A stretch of DNA of 20,355 nt from an uncultured Sphingobium sp. Its GTDB lineage: Bacteria > Pseudomonadota > Alphaproteobacteria > Sphingomonadales > Sphingomonadaceae. The notes under the pieces are model-generated. The model did not search any database. It was not told where the DNA came from and saw nothing but the letters and a program-made list of their open reading frames with translations. The position numbers were made by a program, and so were the translations under genes. The stretch is from NCBI GenBank assembly GCA_913773715.1, contig CAJYHD010000289.1, forward strand, positions 1 through 20,355, read 5' to 3'. Positions 7,877-15,867 of the stretch are shown here, one piece after another (the first letter of the stretch is position 1; the number at the start of each line of letters is the position of its first letter).

Positions 7877-9214
7877 ATGACGATGCCCGCGATGGTGAAG
7901 ATGGACAACGTGCACACACAAGACCAGACCGCCGACATTAGCGTGTCGATCATTACCGTCTGCTTCAATGCGGAGGCGACTATTGAGCACACGCTGCGTA
8001 GCGTCGCTGCACAGACGTATCCCCACATCGAATATCTCGTCATCGATGGTGGATCGACCGACGGTACGTTGGCGGTCGTCGATCGGTATCGCGACACCGT
8101 CGACGTCTTCGTTTCCGAACGCGATCATGGTATCGGCGATGCCTGGAATAAGGGTATCGAGCGGGCGAGCGGGGAACTGGTTCTGCTACTTAACGCAGAC
8201 GACGAACTGCTGCCCGACAGCGTCGAGCAGATGGTCGCGGCGTATCGTGCCCATGATCGCCAGCAAGCGATCTATTTTGGCATTACCGAATTCATCGATG
8301 GCGCCGGCCGGTCGATCGGCACGAATCGAAAGACCTTCGACCGCAAGCGCCTGGCCCACGGGTTCGGGTTCATGTTCACCACCTGCATCTTTCCGCGCCG
8401 CATATGGCAGGACGTGGGGCGGTTCGATACCGCGGTTAGCATCGCGGTCGACACCGACTGGTTGATGCGGGCGCTTGCCCGCAACGTCGAACTCGTCGCC
8501 TGCGATTACCGCATCCGGATGCGCGAAGGCGGGGTGTCCGACAAGTTCAAGCGGCGTGCCTTCGCACAATATCATGCCATCCTGCGTCGCCACGGGTTTT
8601 CGCAAGGTGCGCTCGCCAAAGCACGGCTGCGGCACGAAGCGGCGCTGGCGATGGTTGCCATGCGGCGCCGACATCCCTGGCTCATGACCCAGGCAGTGTT
8701 TACCGGGATCCGTCTGGCGAACATCCTGTACAATATGACGCCGTTCTTCGTGTTAAGACGACGTTTGGCGCGCGCTCTGCGTATGGGCCTTGGCCACAAT
8801 ACCTGCGTTCATGCGCCCTTGCGCACGTTCGGGCTGGCCCCGATCACCATCGGCGATCATTCGGTCGTCAATCGCGCCTGTTATCTCGATAATCGCGCCG
8901 CGATCACCATCGGCAACAGCGTATCCATCGCTCACAATGTTCGCATCTACACCGGTGGGCACGATATCGACTCCAGCGATTTCGCCTTTACGAAGGCACC
9001 GGTCCGCGTGGAGGATTTTGCCGTCATTTTCGCCAATGCCATCGTACAGCCGGGAATTACGATAGGCAGGGGCGCAGTGGTGTTGCCCGGCGCGGTCGTC
9101 ACACGAGACGTAGCACCATTTTCCGTCGTTGGAGGCAATCCCGCGCGCCATATTCGAGAACGTCGGGAAGGCTTGGACTACACGTTCCACTATAATCACT
9201 GGATGGCGCCGTGA
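7877..9214 (+). CDS. Bifunctional protein: GT2 glycosyltransferase fused to left-handed beta-helix acyltransferase
   Basis: A 445-residue two-domain protein. Residues about 22-250 are a GT-A family 2 glycosyltransferase: VSIITVCFNAEATIEHTLRS at the start, LVIDGGSTDGT, and the metal/nucleotide site LNADDE around 105-110. Residues about 305-440 are a hexapeptide-repeat domain: ITIGDHSVVN, ITIGNSVSIAHNV, GITIGRGAVVLPGAVVTRDV and VVGGNPAR, with a candidate catalytic His at 362 in TGGHDI. This is the WbbJ/Maa/CysE-like acetyltransferase architecture. The likely job is to add one sugar and O-acetylate it or a neighbour on the lipid-linked unit. I chose the ATG at 7877, which has a GGGCGGGA site 9 bases upstream and is close to the first conserved strand. 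An in-frame ATG at 7832 adds 15 unconserved residues and has its GGGGA directly adjacent. In-frame ATGs at 7883, 7892 and 7901 are also possible. Confidence 0.88.
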   Translation: MTMPAMVKMDNVHTQDQTADISVSIITVCFNAEATIEHTLRSVAAQTYPHIEYLVIDGGSTDGTLAVVDRYRDTVDVFVSERDHGIGDAWNKGIERASGELVLLLNADDELLPDSVEQMVAAYRAHDRQQAIYFGITEFIDGAGRSIGTNRKTFDRKRLAHGFGFMFTTCIFPRRIWQDVGRFDTAVSIAVDTDWLMRALARNVELVACDYRIRMREGGVSDKFKRRAFAQYHAILRRHGFSQGALAKARLRHEAALAMVAMRRRHPWLMTQAVFTGIRLANILYNMTPFFVLRRRLARALRMGLGHNTCVHAPLRTFGLAPITIGDHSVVNRACYLDNRAAITIGNSVSIAHNVRIYTGGHDIDSSDFAFTKAPVRVEDFAVIFANAIVQPGITIGRGAVVLPGAVVTRDVAPFSVVGGNPARHIRERREGLDYTFHYNHWMAP

Positions 9215-9254
9215 TATATTCGAACGATCTTCTTTCTACGTGGATAGTCATGCG

Positions 9255-10691
9255 ATGACCTCCGCCCTGTCGTCCGCTTGCCGTTCGGATCCACCGGAAC
9301 ATCGTCGGCAACCGGTCCTGCAATGGTATCAAGGGACGTGGCCCGAGCGGATCCGGCTTTGGTCGCTGCTGGGTTTTCTTGCCCTGCTCTGCCTGACGGG
9401 GGGATCGTCGCGCGCGACCGTGGCATCGTTGCTGCTGCTGCGTCCGGTCAGCGTGTGCATCCTGGTGACATTGCTGTGCCTGCCTGATCGCCGGGCGTGG
9501 GGGGCGCTGCGCTGGCCGGCGATCCTGCTGGCGGTCTGGGCGGCAGTGATCGCGATACAGCTCGTGCCGCTGCCTTTCGCGCTCTGGAGCGCTTTGCCGG
9601 GCCGGGATCGCTATGTGGGGGCGCTGGCCGTTCTGGGAGAACGCCCGTGGCATGCCATCTCGCTGTTTCCCGACTATAGCTGGGCCTCGCTGCTCGACCT
9701 GCTCACGCCGTTGATCGTGCTGGTCGCGTATCGCGATCTTGCCGACCGCCAGCGAGTGGTGCTGCTGCCGGCGCTGTTCGTCCTGGCGCTTGCCTGTGCC
9801 CTGCTAGGCGTGGCTCAGATGTCGGGGGGGGCGGGATCGGTCTTCTATCTATACAGCTATGCGACCCAGGATTCGCCTGTCGGGTTCTTCGCCAATCGCA
9901 ATCATGAATCCGTCGCGCTCGTCGCGATGCTGCCGTTGCTGCGTGCCTGGATGATCGCCGCACCGACATCCCGTGCGATGAGCCAGCGTACGTGGATCGC
10001 GGCTATGCTGGCCCTCTTGCTCATCGCTGCCGCGATCGTCACCGGGTCGCGTGCCGGACTGACGATGCTGGTGCTCGCGATGTTGGGAACGGTTCTGGTG
10101 CGTCCGTCCCTGCAGGGTTTTGCGAAGGAAGCGCGCCGGCCCTTGTTGATCGCGATCGGGGCGGCGGCCGCGATCGCGATATTGATGGCGACGTTCGCGC
10201 TGAGCGGACGCCTACCTGCCCTGAGCCGGTTGATGAGTTTTGCGTCGGATGACGAATTGCGCTTCCGATACCTACCCATTCTCAAGGACATGATCCGTAC
10301 CTTCTTTCCGATCGGATCGGGTTTTGGTTCGTTCGAGCCTCTGTTTCGCAGTTTTGAACCCGATAAGGCGCTCAAATTCACCTTTTTCAACAACGCGCAC
10401 AACGATCTGATCGAAGTGGCCATCACGGGTGGACTGCCGGCCCTCCTCGTCGTGACAGTCATGATCGCATGGTGGGCAAAAGCGATGCGGGACTTATTTC
10501 TGCGCCTATCGCCTATCTCGCCGGCGATATGCCTTGCCCGCGCTAGCGGATGGTCGATCGGGATCGTGCTGTTGGCCAGCGTGGTAGACTATCCCTTGCG
10601 GACCCCCTTATTTACAGGGATCGCGACGCTGTGGGTTTGTTGGCTGGTGGGGGGCCTTCATCCGTCAAGCCTCGAAACACGCATTGCGTGA
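9255..10691 (+). CDS. O-antigen ligase/polymerase family membrane protein (Wzy_C type)
   Basis: A 478-residue polytopic inner-membrane protein. The C-terminal half carries the hallmarks of the Wzy_C (O-antigen ligase) family: TGSRAGLTMLVLAMLGTVLV near residue 262, a large periplasmic loop after it, and NNAHNDLIEVAITGGLPALL near 378, the conserved AHNxxL...G pattern. Members join preassembled glycans, acting either as repeat-unit polymerases (as in many alphaproteobacterial EPS clusters) or ligases. The open frame extends upstream to an ATG at 9129 inside the previous gene, but that part would encode the antisense-like tail of another frame. The ATG at 9255 starts after the previous stop (40-base gap) and shortly before the first membrane helix, so I prefer it. 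It directly precedes the export genes. With the 2414-3787 gene there are two polymerase-type proteins in one locus. Confidence 0.85.
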   Translation: MTSALSSACRSDPPEHRRQPVLQWYQGTWPERIRLWSLLGFLALLCLTGGSSRATVASLLLLRPVSVCILVTLLCLPDRRAWGALRWPAILLAVWAAVIAIQLVPLPFALWSALPGRDRYVGALAVLGERPWHAISLFPDYSWASLLDLLTPLIVLVAYRDLADRQRVVLLPALFVLALACALLGVAQMSGGAGSVFYLYSYATQDSPVGFFANRNHESVALVAMLPLLRAWMIAAPTSRAMSQRTWIAAMLALLLIAAAIVTGSRAGLTMLVLAMLGTVLVRPSLQGFAKEARRPLLIAIGAAAAIAILMATFALSGRLPALSRLMSFASDDELRFRYLPILKDMIRTFFPIGSGFGSFEPLFRSFEPDKALKFTFFNNAHNDLIEVAITGGLPALLVVTVMIAWWAKAMRDLFLRLSPISPAICLARASGWSIGIVLLASVVDYPLRTPLFTGIATLWVCWLVGGLHPSSLETRIA

Positions 10692-10753
10692 GCCGGATAG
10701 CCTACCTATTAGCCGGTCACCGTGACGCTGTGCCTCACCTGGAGCTAAGTACC

Positions 10754-11464
10754 ATGTATCGTTGTTTGGCTTCGCTGGTGATCATCGGCGTATGTGTATC
10801 AGGCTGTTCAGACAGCCAGTTTGTTGGTCGTCCGGGGCTGACCGTACAACAGCAGGCTCTGCCCGCGCCTCGTCAGCGCGACTTGACTGTTCCGCCCCGC
10901 CCCTATTCTATTGGGCCTGCCGATCAGCTCGAGATCGACGTCTTCGGCGTCCCAGATCTCAGCAAGACGGTCACGGTCGATCTGACGGGACGCATCGCGC
11001 TGCCGCTGATCGGACCGGTCCCGGTCACCGGGCTGACCAGCGATCAGGTCGCAGTGGAAGTCGCGAACCGGTTGCGCGGTCGTTACGTCAAGGATCCGCG
11101 GGTCAGCGTCAATATCACTAGCAATGCCAGCCAGGTCTTTACTGTCGACGGAGCCGTCGCGCAGCCGGGCCTGTTCCCGATCGTCGGGCGGATGTCCCTG
11201 ATGCGGGCGATCGCGCGCGCATCCGGCCTGACCGAATTTGCCCGTGCGAACTACGTCGTCGTATTCCGTGAGGTCGATGGTAAGAAGTACGCAGCTCTGT
11301 ATGATCTGGCCGCGATCCGTCAGGGTGTTTATGACGATCCGGAAATCTACGCGAACGATGTCGTGATGGTCGATGAATCCCGTGCCCGGCGCATTTTCAA
11401 GGATGCCCTGTCGGCTTCCCCACTGCTGACGGCACCGGTCGTCGCACTTCTTCAGTCCCGCTAG
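10754..11464 (+). CDS. Wza-type polysaccharide export lipoprotein
   Basis: A 236-residue protein with a lipoprotein signal: MYRCLASLVIIGVCVSGC with the lipobox VSGC and Cys18. Residues about 51-124 are the polysaccharide export domain (YSIGPADQLEIDVFGVPDLS, then VTVDLTGRIALPLIGPVPVT and YVKDPRVSVNI), and about 127-205 form one SLBB domain (VDGAVAQPGLFPIVGRMSLM, then NDVVMV). This is the outer-membrane pore component that exports EPS, equivalent to Wza/ExoF/GelD. It is shorter than E. coli Wza and has fewer SLBB repeats, usual for alphaproteobacterial members. The ATG at 10754 is chosen because GGAG lies 9 bases upstream and the lipobox follows at the right distance; the frame is open upstream to 10550 but that part overlaps the preceding gene. 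The C-terminal 30 residues could form the outer-membrane helix. Confidence 0.92.
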   Translation: MYRCLASLVIIGVCVSGCSDSQFVGRPGLTVQQQALPAPRQRDLTVPPRPYSIGPADQLEIDVFGVPDLSKTVTVDLTGRIALPLIGPVPVTGLTSDQVAVEVANRLRGRYVKDPRVSVNITSNASQVFTVDGAVAQPGLFPIVGRMSLMRAIARASGLTEFARANYVVVFREVDGKKYAALYDLAAIRQGVYDDPEIYANDVVMVDESRARRIFKDALSASPLLTAPVVALLQSR

Positions 11465-11476
11465 GATTTTCCTTTG

Positions 11477-13705
11477 ATGCAACCCCCGCAAATGTCGGCT
11501 GCGGCTTCTGGCGGAACGGCCGGGTGGCCTGCGACTGGTCGAATGGACGATCACGCAGAACATCGTCGGGTGCCATTGCTGGTCCAAGTCATCGGTGTCG
11601 CACGCAAACGCAAGTGGATGCTGATCGGAATCATTGCGGCCTCATTGCTGCTCGGGCTGATCGCAACGCTGCTGGCCACGCCGCAATATACCGCGACGTC
11701 TACGATCGAAATCCAGCGTGAAGTCCGCAACTTTACCAATGTTGCCGGTGCGGAAGCCGATCAGAATGCCGCGATCGACCAGGAATTTTACCAGACCCAA
11801 TATGGTCTGCTGCAGTCGCGTACGTTGGCGGATCGGGTCGCACAGGACTTGCGCGTAGCCGATGACGCCAAATTCTTTCGGCAGATGGGGTCGGAATACA
11901 CGAAGCGCTGGTTCGACGACGATCGTCTGATTCCCGGTGCCTCGACAAGGGAGCAGCGTATCCGCGAGGTCGGCGATCTGCTTCTCAAGCAGGTGAAGAT
12001 CCGCCCCGAGCGCCTGTCGCGTCTGGTTGAGATCAGTTTCAGCAGCCCCGATCCCGCCTTTTCCAAACGGGTTGTGGATGCATGGGGCACGCATTTCATC
12101 CGGGTGACCCTGGAACGTCGTTACGAGACGACGTCCTACGCGCGCAAATTCCTCGAGACGCGTCTTGCCCAGCTGCGCCAGCGGATTGACGAATCTGAGC
12201 GTCAGCTGGTTAATTATGCGTCGCAGGAAGGAATCGTTACGGTCCCGACCACGGACACCAGCGGTCAGGTCACCAGTTCGACGGGGACCGAGCGGCCCTT
12301 GTTGTCGGAAGATCTTGCGACGCTCAATCGCGAGTTGACCAAGGCAACCGCCGACCGCGTTCTCGCCGAAAGCCGGTTGAGCGGTACTGGCGGCTCGGTG
12401 ACGGAGGGACTGCAGAATCAGGGTATCTCCGACATCCGTGCGACCCGCGCAACTTTGCAGGCGCAATATGCCAAGATGCTGGAGCAGTTCGAACCCAGCT
12501 ATCCGCCCGCACAAGCGCTCCGGAGCCAGATTCAACAGCTCGATCGATCTATCGCTGCAGAAGAAGGGCGCGTGACCAACACGCTGCGCGAAAGTTATCG
12601 CGCTGCCCGGCAGCGTGAGGATGTCCTGACGCGCCAGGTGGCGCAGCTCAAGTCGGGAGTTCTCGATCTGCGACGCCGCAGCATTCAGTACAACATCTTC
12701 CAACGCGACGCCGACACCAATCGCCAGCTCTACGATGCGTTGCTGCAGCGCTACAAGGAGATTGGCGTAGCCGGCGGGGTTGGCGTGAATAACATATCGA
12801 TCGTCGACGCTGCGGAATTGCCGCGCAAGCCATCCAGCCCGCGTCTTTTGGTCAATTTAGTCGTCGCATTGCTGTTCGGCATCTTTGCCGGTGGGGCTGC
12901 GGCCTTCCTACTCGAACAGATCGACGAAGGGATCGCCGATCCGGGCGAAATCCAAGATCTTCTGGGGGAAGCGCTGTTGGGTACGATCCCCAAGGTGACC
13001 ACCGACAAGCCGGTCACGGTCCTTGCCGATCCCAAGAGCCCGCTAAGCGAAGCCTATTTCTCACTGCAAACGAACCTGTCGTTTGCTACGGATCACGGCT
13101 TCCCGCACAGCCTGGCCGTCATCAGTTCGCGTCCCGCGGAAGGTAAATCGCTCACTGCGATTGCCTTGGCGAAATCGCTGCAGCGATCGGGGCGCAGGGT
13201 CTTGTTGATCGATGGCGACATGCGTTCACCGTCGGTGAATTATCTGATGCACATCGATGGCGGATATGGGCTCAGCAACTATCTGACCGGCACCAACGAA
13301 ACCGCTACGCTTATTCAGGTCGGCGATGACGGTCTGCATGCTATGGCTGCAGGACCGCAGCCGCCGAGCGCGGCCGAGCTGCTGGCATCGGATCGCCTTG
13401 AACGCCTGCTGGCCGAACTGCGCGGCATGTACGATTGCGTGATCATCGATTCCCCGCCAGTCTTGGGTCTCGCCGACGCACCGTTGGTCAGCAGTCGGGT
13501 TGAGGGCTGCATCTTCGTGACCGAGGCGCATTCCACTAAGAAGGGCGTTGTGCGGGTCGCGCTGAGCCGACTGCGTGCCGCCCGGGCGAATGTGTTCGGC
13601 ATCGTTCTGACAAAGTTCGACTCCAAACGCGCGCACTACGGCTATGGCTACAATTACGGCTATGGCTATGGCTATGGCGCCGACGGGACGGGTTCGGAGC
13701 AGTGA
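11477..13705 (+). CDS. Wzc-type polysaccharide co-polymerase with tyrosine autokinase domain
   Basis: A 742-residue inner-membrane protein that controls EPS chain length and export through cycles of tyrosine phosphorylation. The N-terminal Wzz domain begins with a membrane helix at about residues 52-75, followed by a long periplasmic coiled-coil region (about 180-420) and a second helix at about 455-478. The cytoplasmic BY-kinase domain has a Walker A (SRPAEGKS ending at Ser558), Walker A' (LLIDGDMRSPS, 576-586) and Walker B-like CVIIDSPPVLGLADAPL (654-670). The tail has seven tyrosines alternating with glycine at 721-733, the autophosphorylation cluster. Sphingan clusters often split this into two proteins (C and E); here it is fused, as in Wzc and ExoP. 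The ATG at 11477 follows an in-frame TTG at 11474. It lies 12 bases after the Wza stop, and its own stop overlaps the next start. Confidence 0.95.
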   Translation: MQPPQMSAAASGGTAGWPATGRMDDHAEHRRVPLLVQVIGVARKRKWMLIGIIAASLLLGLIATLLATPQYTATSTIEIQREVRNFTNVAGAEADQNAAIDQEFYQTQYGLLQSRTLADRVAQDLRVADDAKFFRQMGSEYTKRWFDDDRLIPGASTREQRIREVGDLLLKQVKIRPERLSRLVEISFSSPDPAFSKRVVDAWGTHFIRVTLERRYETTSYARKFLETRLAQLRQRIDESERQLVNYASQEGIVTVPTTDTSGQVTSSTGTERPLLSEDLATLNRELTKATADRVLAESRLSGTGGSVTEGLQNQGISDIRATRATLQAQYAKMLEQFEPSYPPAQALRSQIQQLDRSIAAEEGRVTNTLRESYRAARQREDVLTRQVAQLKSGVLDLRRRSIQYNIFQRDADTNRQLYDALLQRYKEIGVAGGVGVNNISIVDAAELPRKPSSPRLLVNLVVALLFGIFAGGAAAFLLEQIDEGIADPGEIQDLLGEALLGTIPKVTTDKPVTVLADPKSPLSEAYFSLQTNLSFATDHGFPHSLAVISSRPAEGKSLTAIALAKSLQRSGRRVLLIDGDMRSPSVNYLMHIDGGYGLSNYLTGTNETATLIQVGDDGLHAMAAGPQPPSAAELLASDRLERLLAELRGMYDCVIIDSPPVLGLADAPLVSSRVEGCIFVTEAHSTKKGVVRVALSRLRAARANVFGIVLTKFDSKRAHYGYGYNYGYGYGYGADGTGSEQ
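13637..13678 (+). repeat. Tyrosine-glycine tail repeat, including three tandem GGCTAT units
   Basis: The end of the kinase gene encodes seven Tyr codons spaced by Gly or Asn. At 13658-13675 the hexamer GGCTAT is repeated three times exactly, followed by GGC; imperfect copies (GGCTAC, TACGGC) precede it from 13637. In-frame slippage by six bases would change the number of phosphorylatable tyrosines without shifting the frame. Confidence 0.8.
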
Positions 13706-14937
13706 ACGCTTCCCTTTCCACGATTGATCGGGCTGGCAATCCGGTATTCCGGGTTGCGGCGATCGTCTTGGGTGGGATCGTGCTGTTGTGGATCGCGATG
13801 GGCGTTACGCTCGTCACGGTTGCGGGCGTTTCCGAAAACGGGTCCCTTGTCGGAATCTGGCCCTGGGGCGCCAATCCGCATATCATTAGAGCGGCGGGTG
13901 TTATCGGCAGCGATGCGGATCGCGCTACACTGATCCGGGCACGGCAGGATGCTATAGCTGCAGTAGAGCGGGAGCCGGCTAGCGTCCAGGCGGTCCGTAC
14001 GCTGGCGCTGATCGACGCACAGGACAATCATCTGGCGTCTGCCAATCAACTTATCGACTACGCCCAGACTCTGTCCCGCCGCGATCTTGCGACTGAAATG
14101 TATCTGATCGAGCGGTTCGTGCAGGCCGGCGACATTAACGGCGCGCTGACGCACTACGACCACGCTCTGCGCACGTCGCGCAAGTCGGCAGACGTCCTGA
14201 TGCCGGTGCTGACGCAGGCGATCAACGAGCCGTCCGTACGAGCGCGTCTGGCAGAATTGCTTCTCGCCAATCCACCATGGCGCTACGAGTTCTTCAGTCG
14301 GGTTCTGACCGGCGCCTCCGATCTGGGGGTACTGGAGGATTTCATCCAGCAGGCGGGCTTGCGGACTGGGGAACCCGGGGGTGCCACCTTTACACGTCAG
14401 CTCCTCGATCGACTGATCGCCGCCCGGCGGTACGGTGAGGCGTTCACCGCATATCGATACGCGACGGGCGGGGCTGCACTGCCCCTCGTGCGTGATGGTG
14501 GTTTTGAAACGGCTAATGCCATCCCGCCGATCGAATGGTGGTTCAGTGACGATGCCTCGCTCTATGCGGTCCGTGAAGCGGTCGCCGGAGCAGGCGGACG
14601 TTATGCATTGCGGATCATCGCCAAGGACGGGGGCGGGGGTGTTGCGGCGCGGCAGCTGCTGATGCTGCCGGTCGGGCATTATCGTCTGACGGGACGTTTG
14701 GGCGGTGCAGAGGCCGAGGCGGCCAAGGTTGACATCCGGTTGGCATGTGCTGCTGGCGGTCAGCCGATCGCGACGGGCACGTACACGATCACGGGGGACG
14801 TCCCGCGCGGCTTCGACGTTCCCATGACGATCGCCAGGAACTGTGCAGCCCAATGGCTGACGTTCAGCACCACCGCGAGCGATCTAAATGAATCCTCCTT
14901 TTGGGTAGACGACGTGGCGGTCCGCAGCTCCCGCTAG
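13702..14937 (+). CDS. Membrane-anchored TPR-like protein with C-terminal beta-sandwich (carbohydrate-binding-like) domain
   Basis: A 411-residue protein of unknown function. A single hydrophobic helix at about residues 17-43 (VFRVAAIVLGGIVLLWIAMG onward) should anchor it with the rest in the periplasm. Residues about 70-240 are alanine-rich helices with TPR-like spacing. From about 262 the sequence turns to beta strands (LVRDGGFETANAIPPIEWWF, AGGRYALRI, GHYRLTGRLGG, LNESSFWVDDVAVR), resembling CBM4/9-type or galactose-binding jelly-roll domains, which often start with an NGxFE...W motif. The GTG start at 13702 overlaps the kinase stop (GTGA, 13702-13705) with CGGAG just upstream, so translation is coupled to the Wzc homologue. 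Position and architecture suggest an envelope scaffold contacting nascent polymer, comparable in concept to AlgK or the TPR part of BcsC, but no homologue by name is recognised. It is the last gene of the rightward operon. Confidence 0.7.
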   Translation: MNASLSTIDRAGNPVFRVAAIVLGGIVLLWIAMGVTLVTVAGVSENGSLVGIWPWGANPHIIRAAGVIGSDADRATLIRARQDAIAAVEREPASVQAVRTLALIDAQDNHLASANQLIDYAQTLSRRDLATEMYLIERFVQAGDINGALTHYDHALRTSRKSADVLMPVLTQAINEPSVRARLAELLLANPPWRYEFFSRVLTGASDLGVLEDFIQQAGLRTGEPGGATFTRQLLDRLIAARRYGEAFTAYRYATGGAALPLVRDGGFETANAIPPIEWWFSDDASLYAVREAVAGAGGRYALRIIAKDGGGGVAARQLLMLPVGHYRLTGRLGGAEAEAAKVDIRLACAAGGQPIATGTYTITGDVPRGFDVPMTIARNCAAQWLTFSTTASDLNESSFWVDDVAVRSSR

Positions 14938-14949
14938 GGTTAAGTACCG

Positions 14950-14973
14950 GATCGGGTTGACGATCAACCGATC
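14950..14973 (+). terminator. Hairpin just after the rightward EPS operon
   Basis: GATCGGGTTGA (14950-14960) pairs with TCAACCGATC (14964-14973) with one bulged G and a 3-base loop. It begins 13 bases after the operon's last stop codon, so it could end transcription or protect the 3' end, but no T run follows. It is also the coding end of the IS481 relic read on the other strand, so the position may be fortuitous. Confidence 0.4.
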
Positions 14974-15249
14974 TGGCTCTGACGTCCAGATTTTAGCGAT
15001 GTACTCGTAGGGTGTGAGCCCGCTGAGCGTCCTGAGCCGGCGGGCAAATTATATGTGGCCATGAAGTCGGCAAAGTGCGTCCGCAGCTGGTTGCTGGCTC
15101 TCGTAGCAAAAGCGTTTGACGGTCGCCTCCTTGATGGACCGGTTCATCCACTCGACTTGGCCGTTGGTTCAGATGGTTCGGTTTGGTAAGCCGGTGCTCA
15201 ATACCGTTCGCCTCACAGATCATTTCTAAGTGTATCTGGCGTGACGTCC

Positions 15250-15363
15250 TCCCTGTTTTTTCATCCAAGCTGAGTGAGAGTTTCCCGGCCCTTTGAAGCC
15301 CACGGGCAAGGAGCTGGCACATGAAGAAGTTGAGGTACACGGAAGAGCAGATCGCCTTTGCGC
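15250..15363 (+). mobile_element. Fragment of the left end of an IS3-family element nested in the IS481 relic
   Basis: An ATG at 15321, with AAGGAG 7 bases upstream, starts MKKLRYTEEQIAFA, the conserved beginning of OrfA transposase proteins of the IS3 family (IS407-like group). After this the sequence turns directly into IS481 transposase read on the opposite strand (from about 15364). The preceding roughly 70 bases look like the element's leader and interrupt the IS481 frame between GIQFTEQRR and the SRQ(I)...MICEANG part. The rest of the IS3 element is gone. Boundaries are estimates to within about ten bases. The plus-strand open frame continues to 15650 only by chance. Confidence 0.7.
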
Positions 15364-15867
15364 CGCTGCTCGGTGAACTGGATGCCATTGTAGGTCAGGA
15401 TTGTATGGATGCGGTAGAGCACGGTTTTCAAGTGTTCGAGGATCTCCCACGCTGTAGGCTTGTCAATCTTGTCGACCGGTTGGATGACCGCAAACTTGCT
15501 GGTGCGGTCGATGCCGGCGAACAGATTGAATTTGCCTTGGGCTGTCTGCGTTTCGGCGATATTAATATGGAAGAAGCCAATGGGATAGCGTCTGGAGGGC
15601 TGACGCTTTGGCTTGTCGCCTCTGCAGCCTTGGACAAGCTCGTTGAATAAGGCGCCTTTGGCCTAACTTTCAAATCGTCGACCGTCGCCCGTTTCTGCCA
15701 CTTCTCGACTGTCTTTAGATTGATTCCCAGCTCACGCCCTCAGCGTCACGAGCGAAGCTTATGATCGCTGTATTACCGCTCGAACAGCGTGCATAGACCG
15801 GCAGGAAGACGAGATGTCGTTCGGCTTCGGGGCGTGCCTTGGGCTATATACGAGGCACCTGGAGGAT

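Larger units (their letters stand above)
14943..15794 (-). pseudogene. Decayed IS481-family transposase gene
   Basis: Read leftward, fragments of one transposase appear in order in shifting frames. They are an HTH start (MHAVRAVIQRS, a stop, then RELGINLKTVEKWQKR near 15735-15690), a core (RGDKPKRQPSRRYPIGFFHI, then TAQGKFNLFAGIDRTSKFAV and LYRIHTILTYNGIQFTEQ, about 15635-15366), then MICEANGIEHRLTKPNH, NGQVEWMNRSIKEATVKRF and LSGLTPYEYIAKIWTSEPDR to about 14943. From memory of the family, the first two catalytic aspartates (HIDIAE and LTDNG) are here Asn (codon 15561-15563) and Tyr (15390-15392); the glutamate in NGQVE survives (15151-15153). There are at least three frameshifts, internal stops, and an apparent loss of about 60 codons between the HTH part and the core near 15640-15655. 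The frame is also interrupted by foreign DNA at 15250-15363. It is not functional. Terminal inverted repeats were not identifiable. Confidence 0.88.

Noticed and set aside
11642..12703. Long minus-strand frame of 353 codons
   Set aside because: Lies wholly inside the well-supported Wzc gene on the other strand; arginine- and leucine-rich shadow with no recognisable domain.
13672..14853. Minus-strand frame of 393 codons opposite the TPR protein gene
   Set aside because: Composition is typical of an antisense frame in GC-rich DNA, and the plus-strand gene has membrane, repeat and beta-sandwich structure plus start coupling.
15321..15650. Plus-strand open frame of 109 codons in the IS scar
   Set aside because: Only the first 14 codons are real IS3-type OrfA; the rest is the IS481 transposase read antisense.
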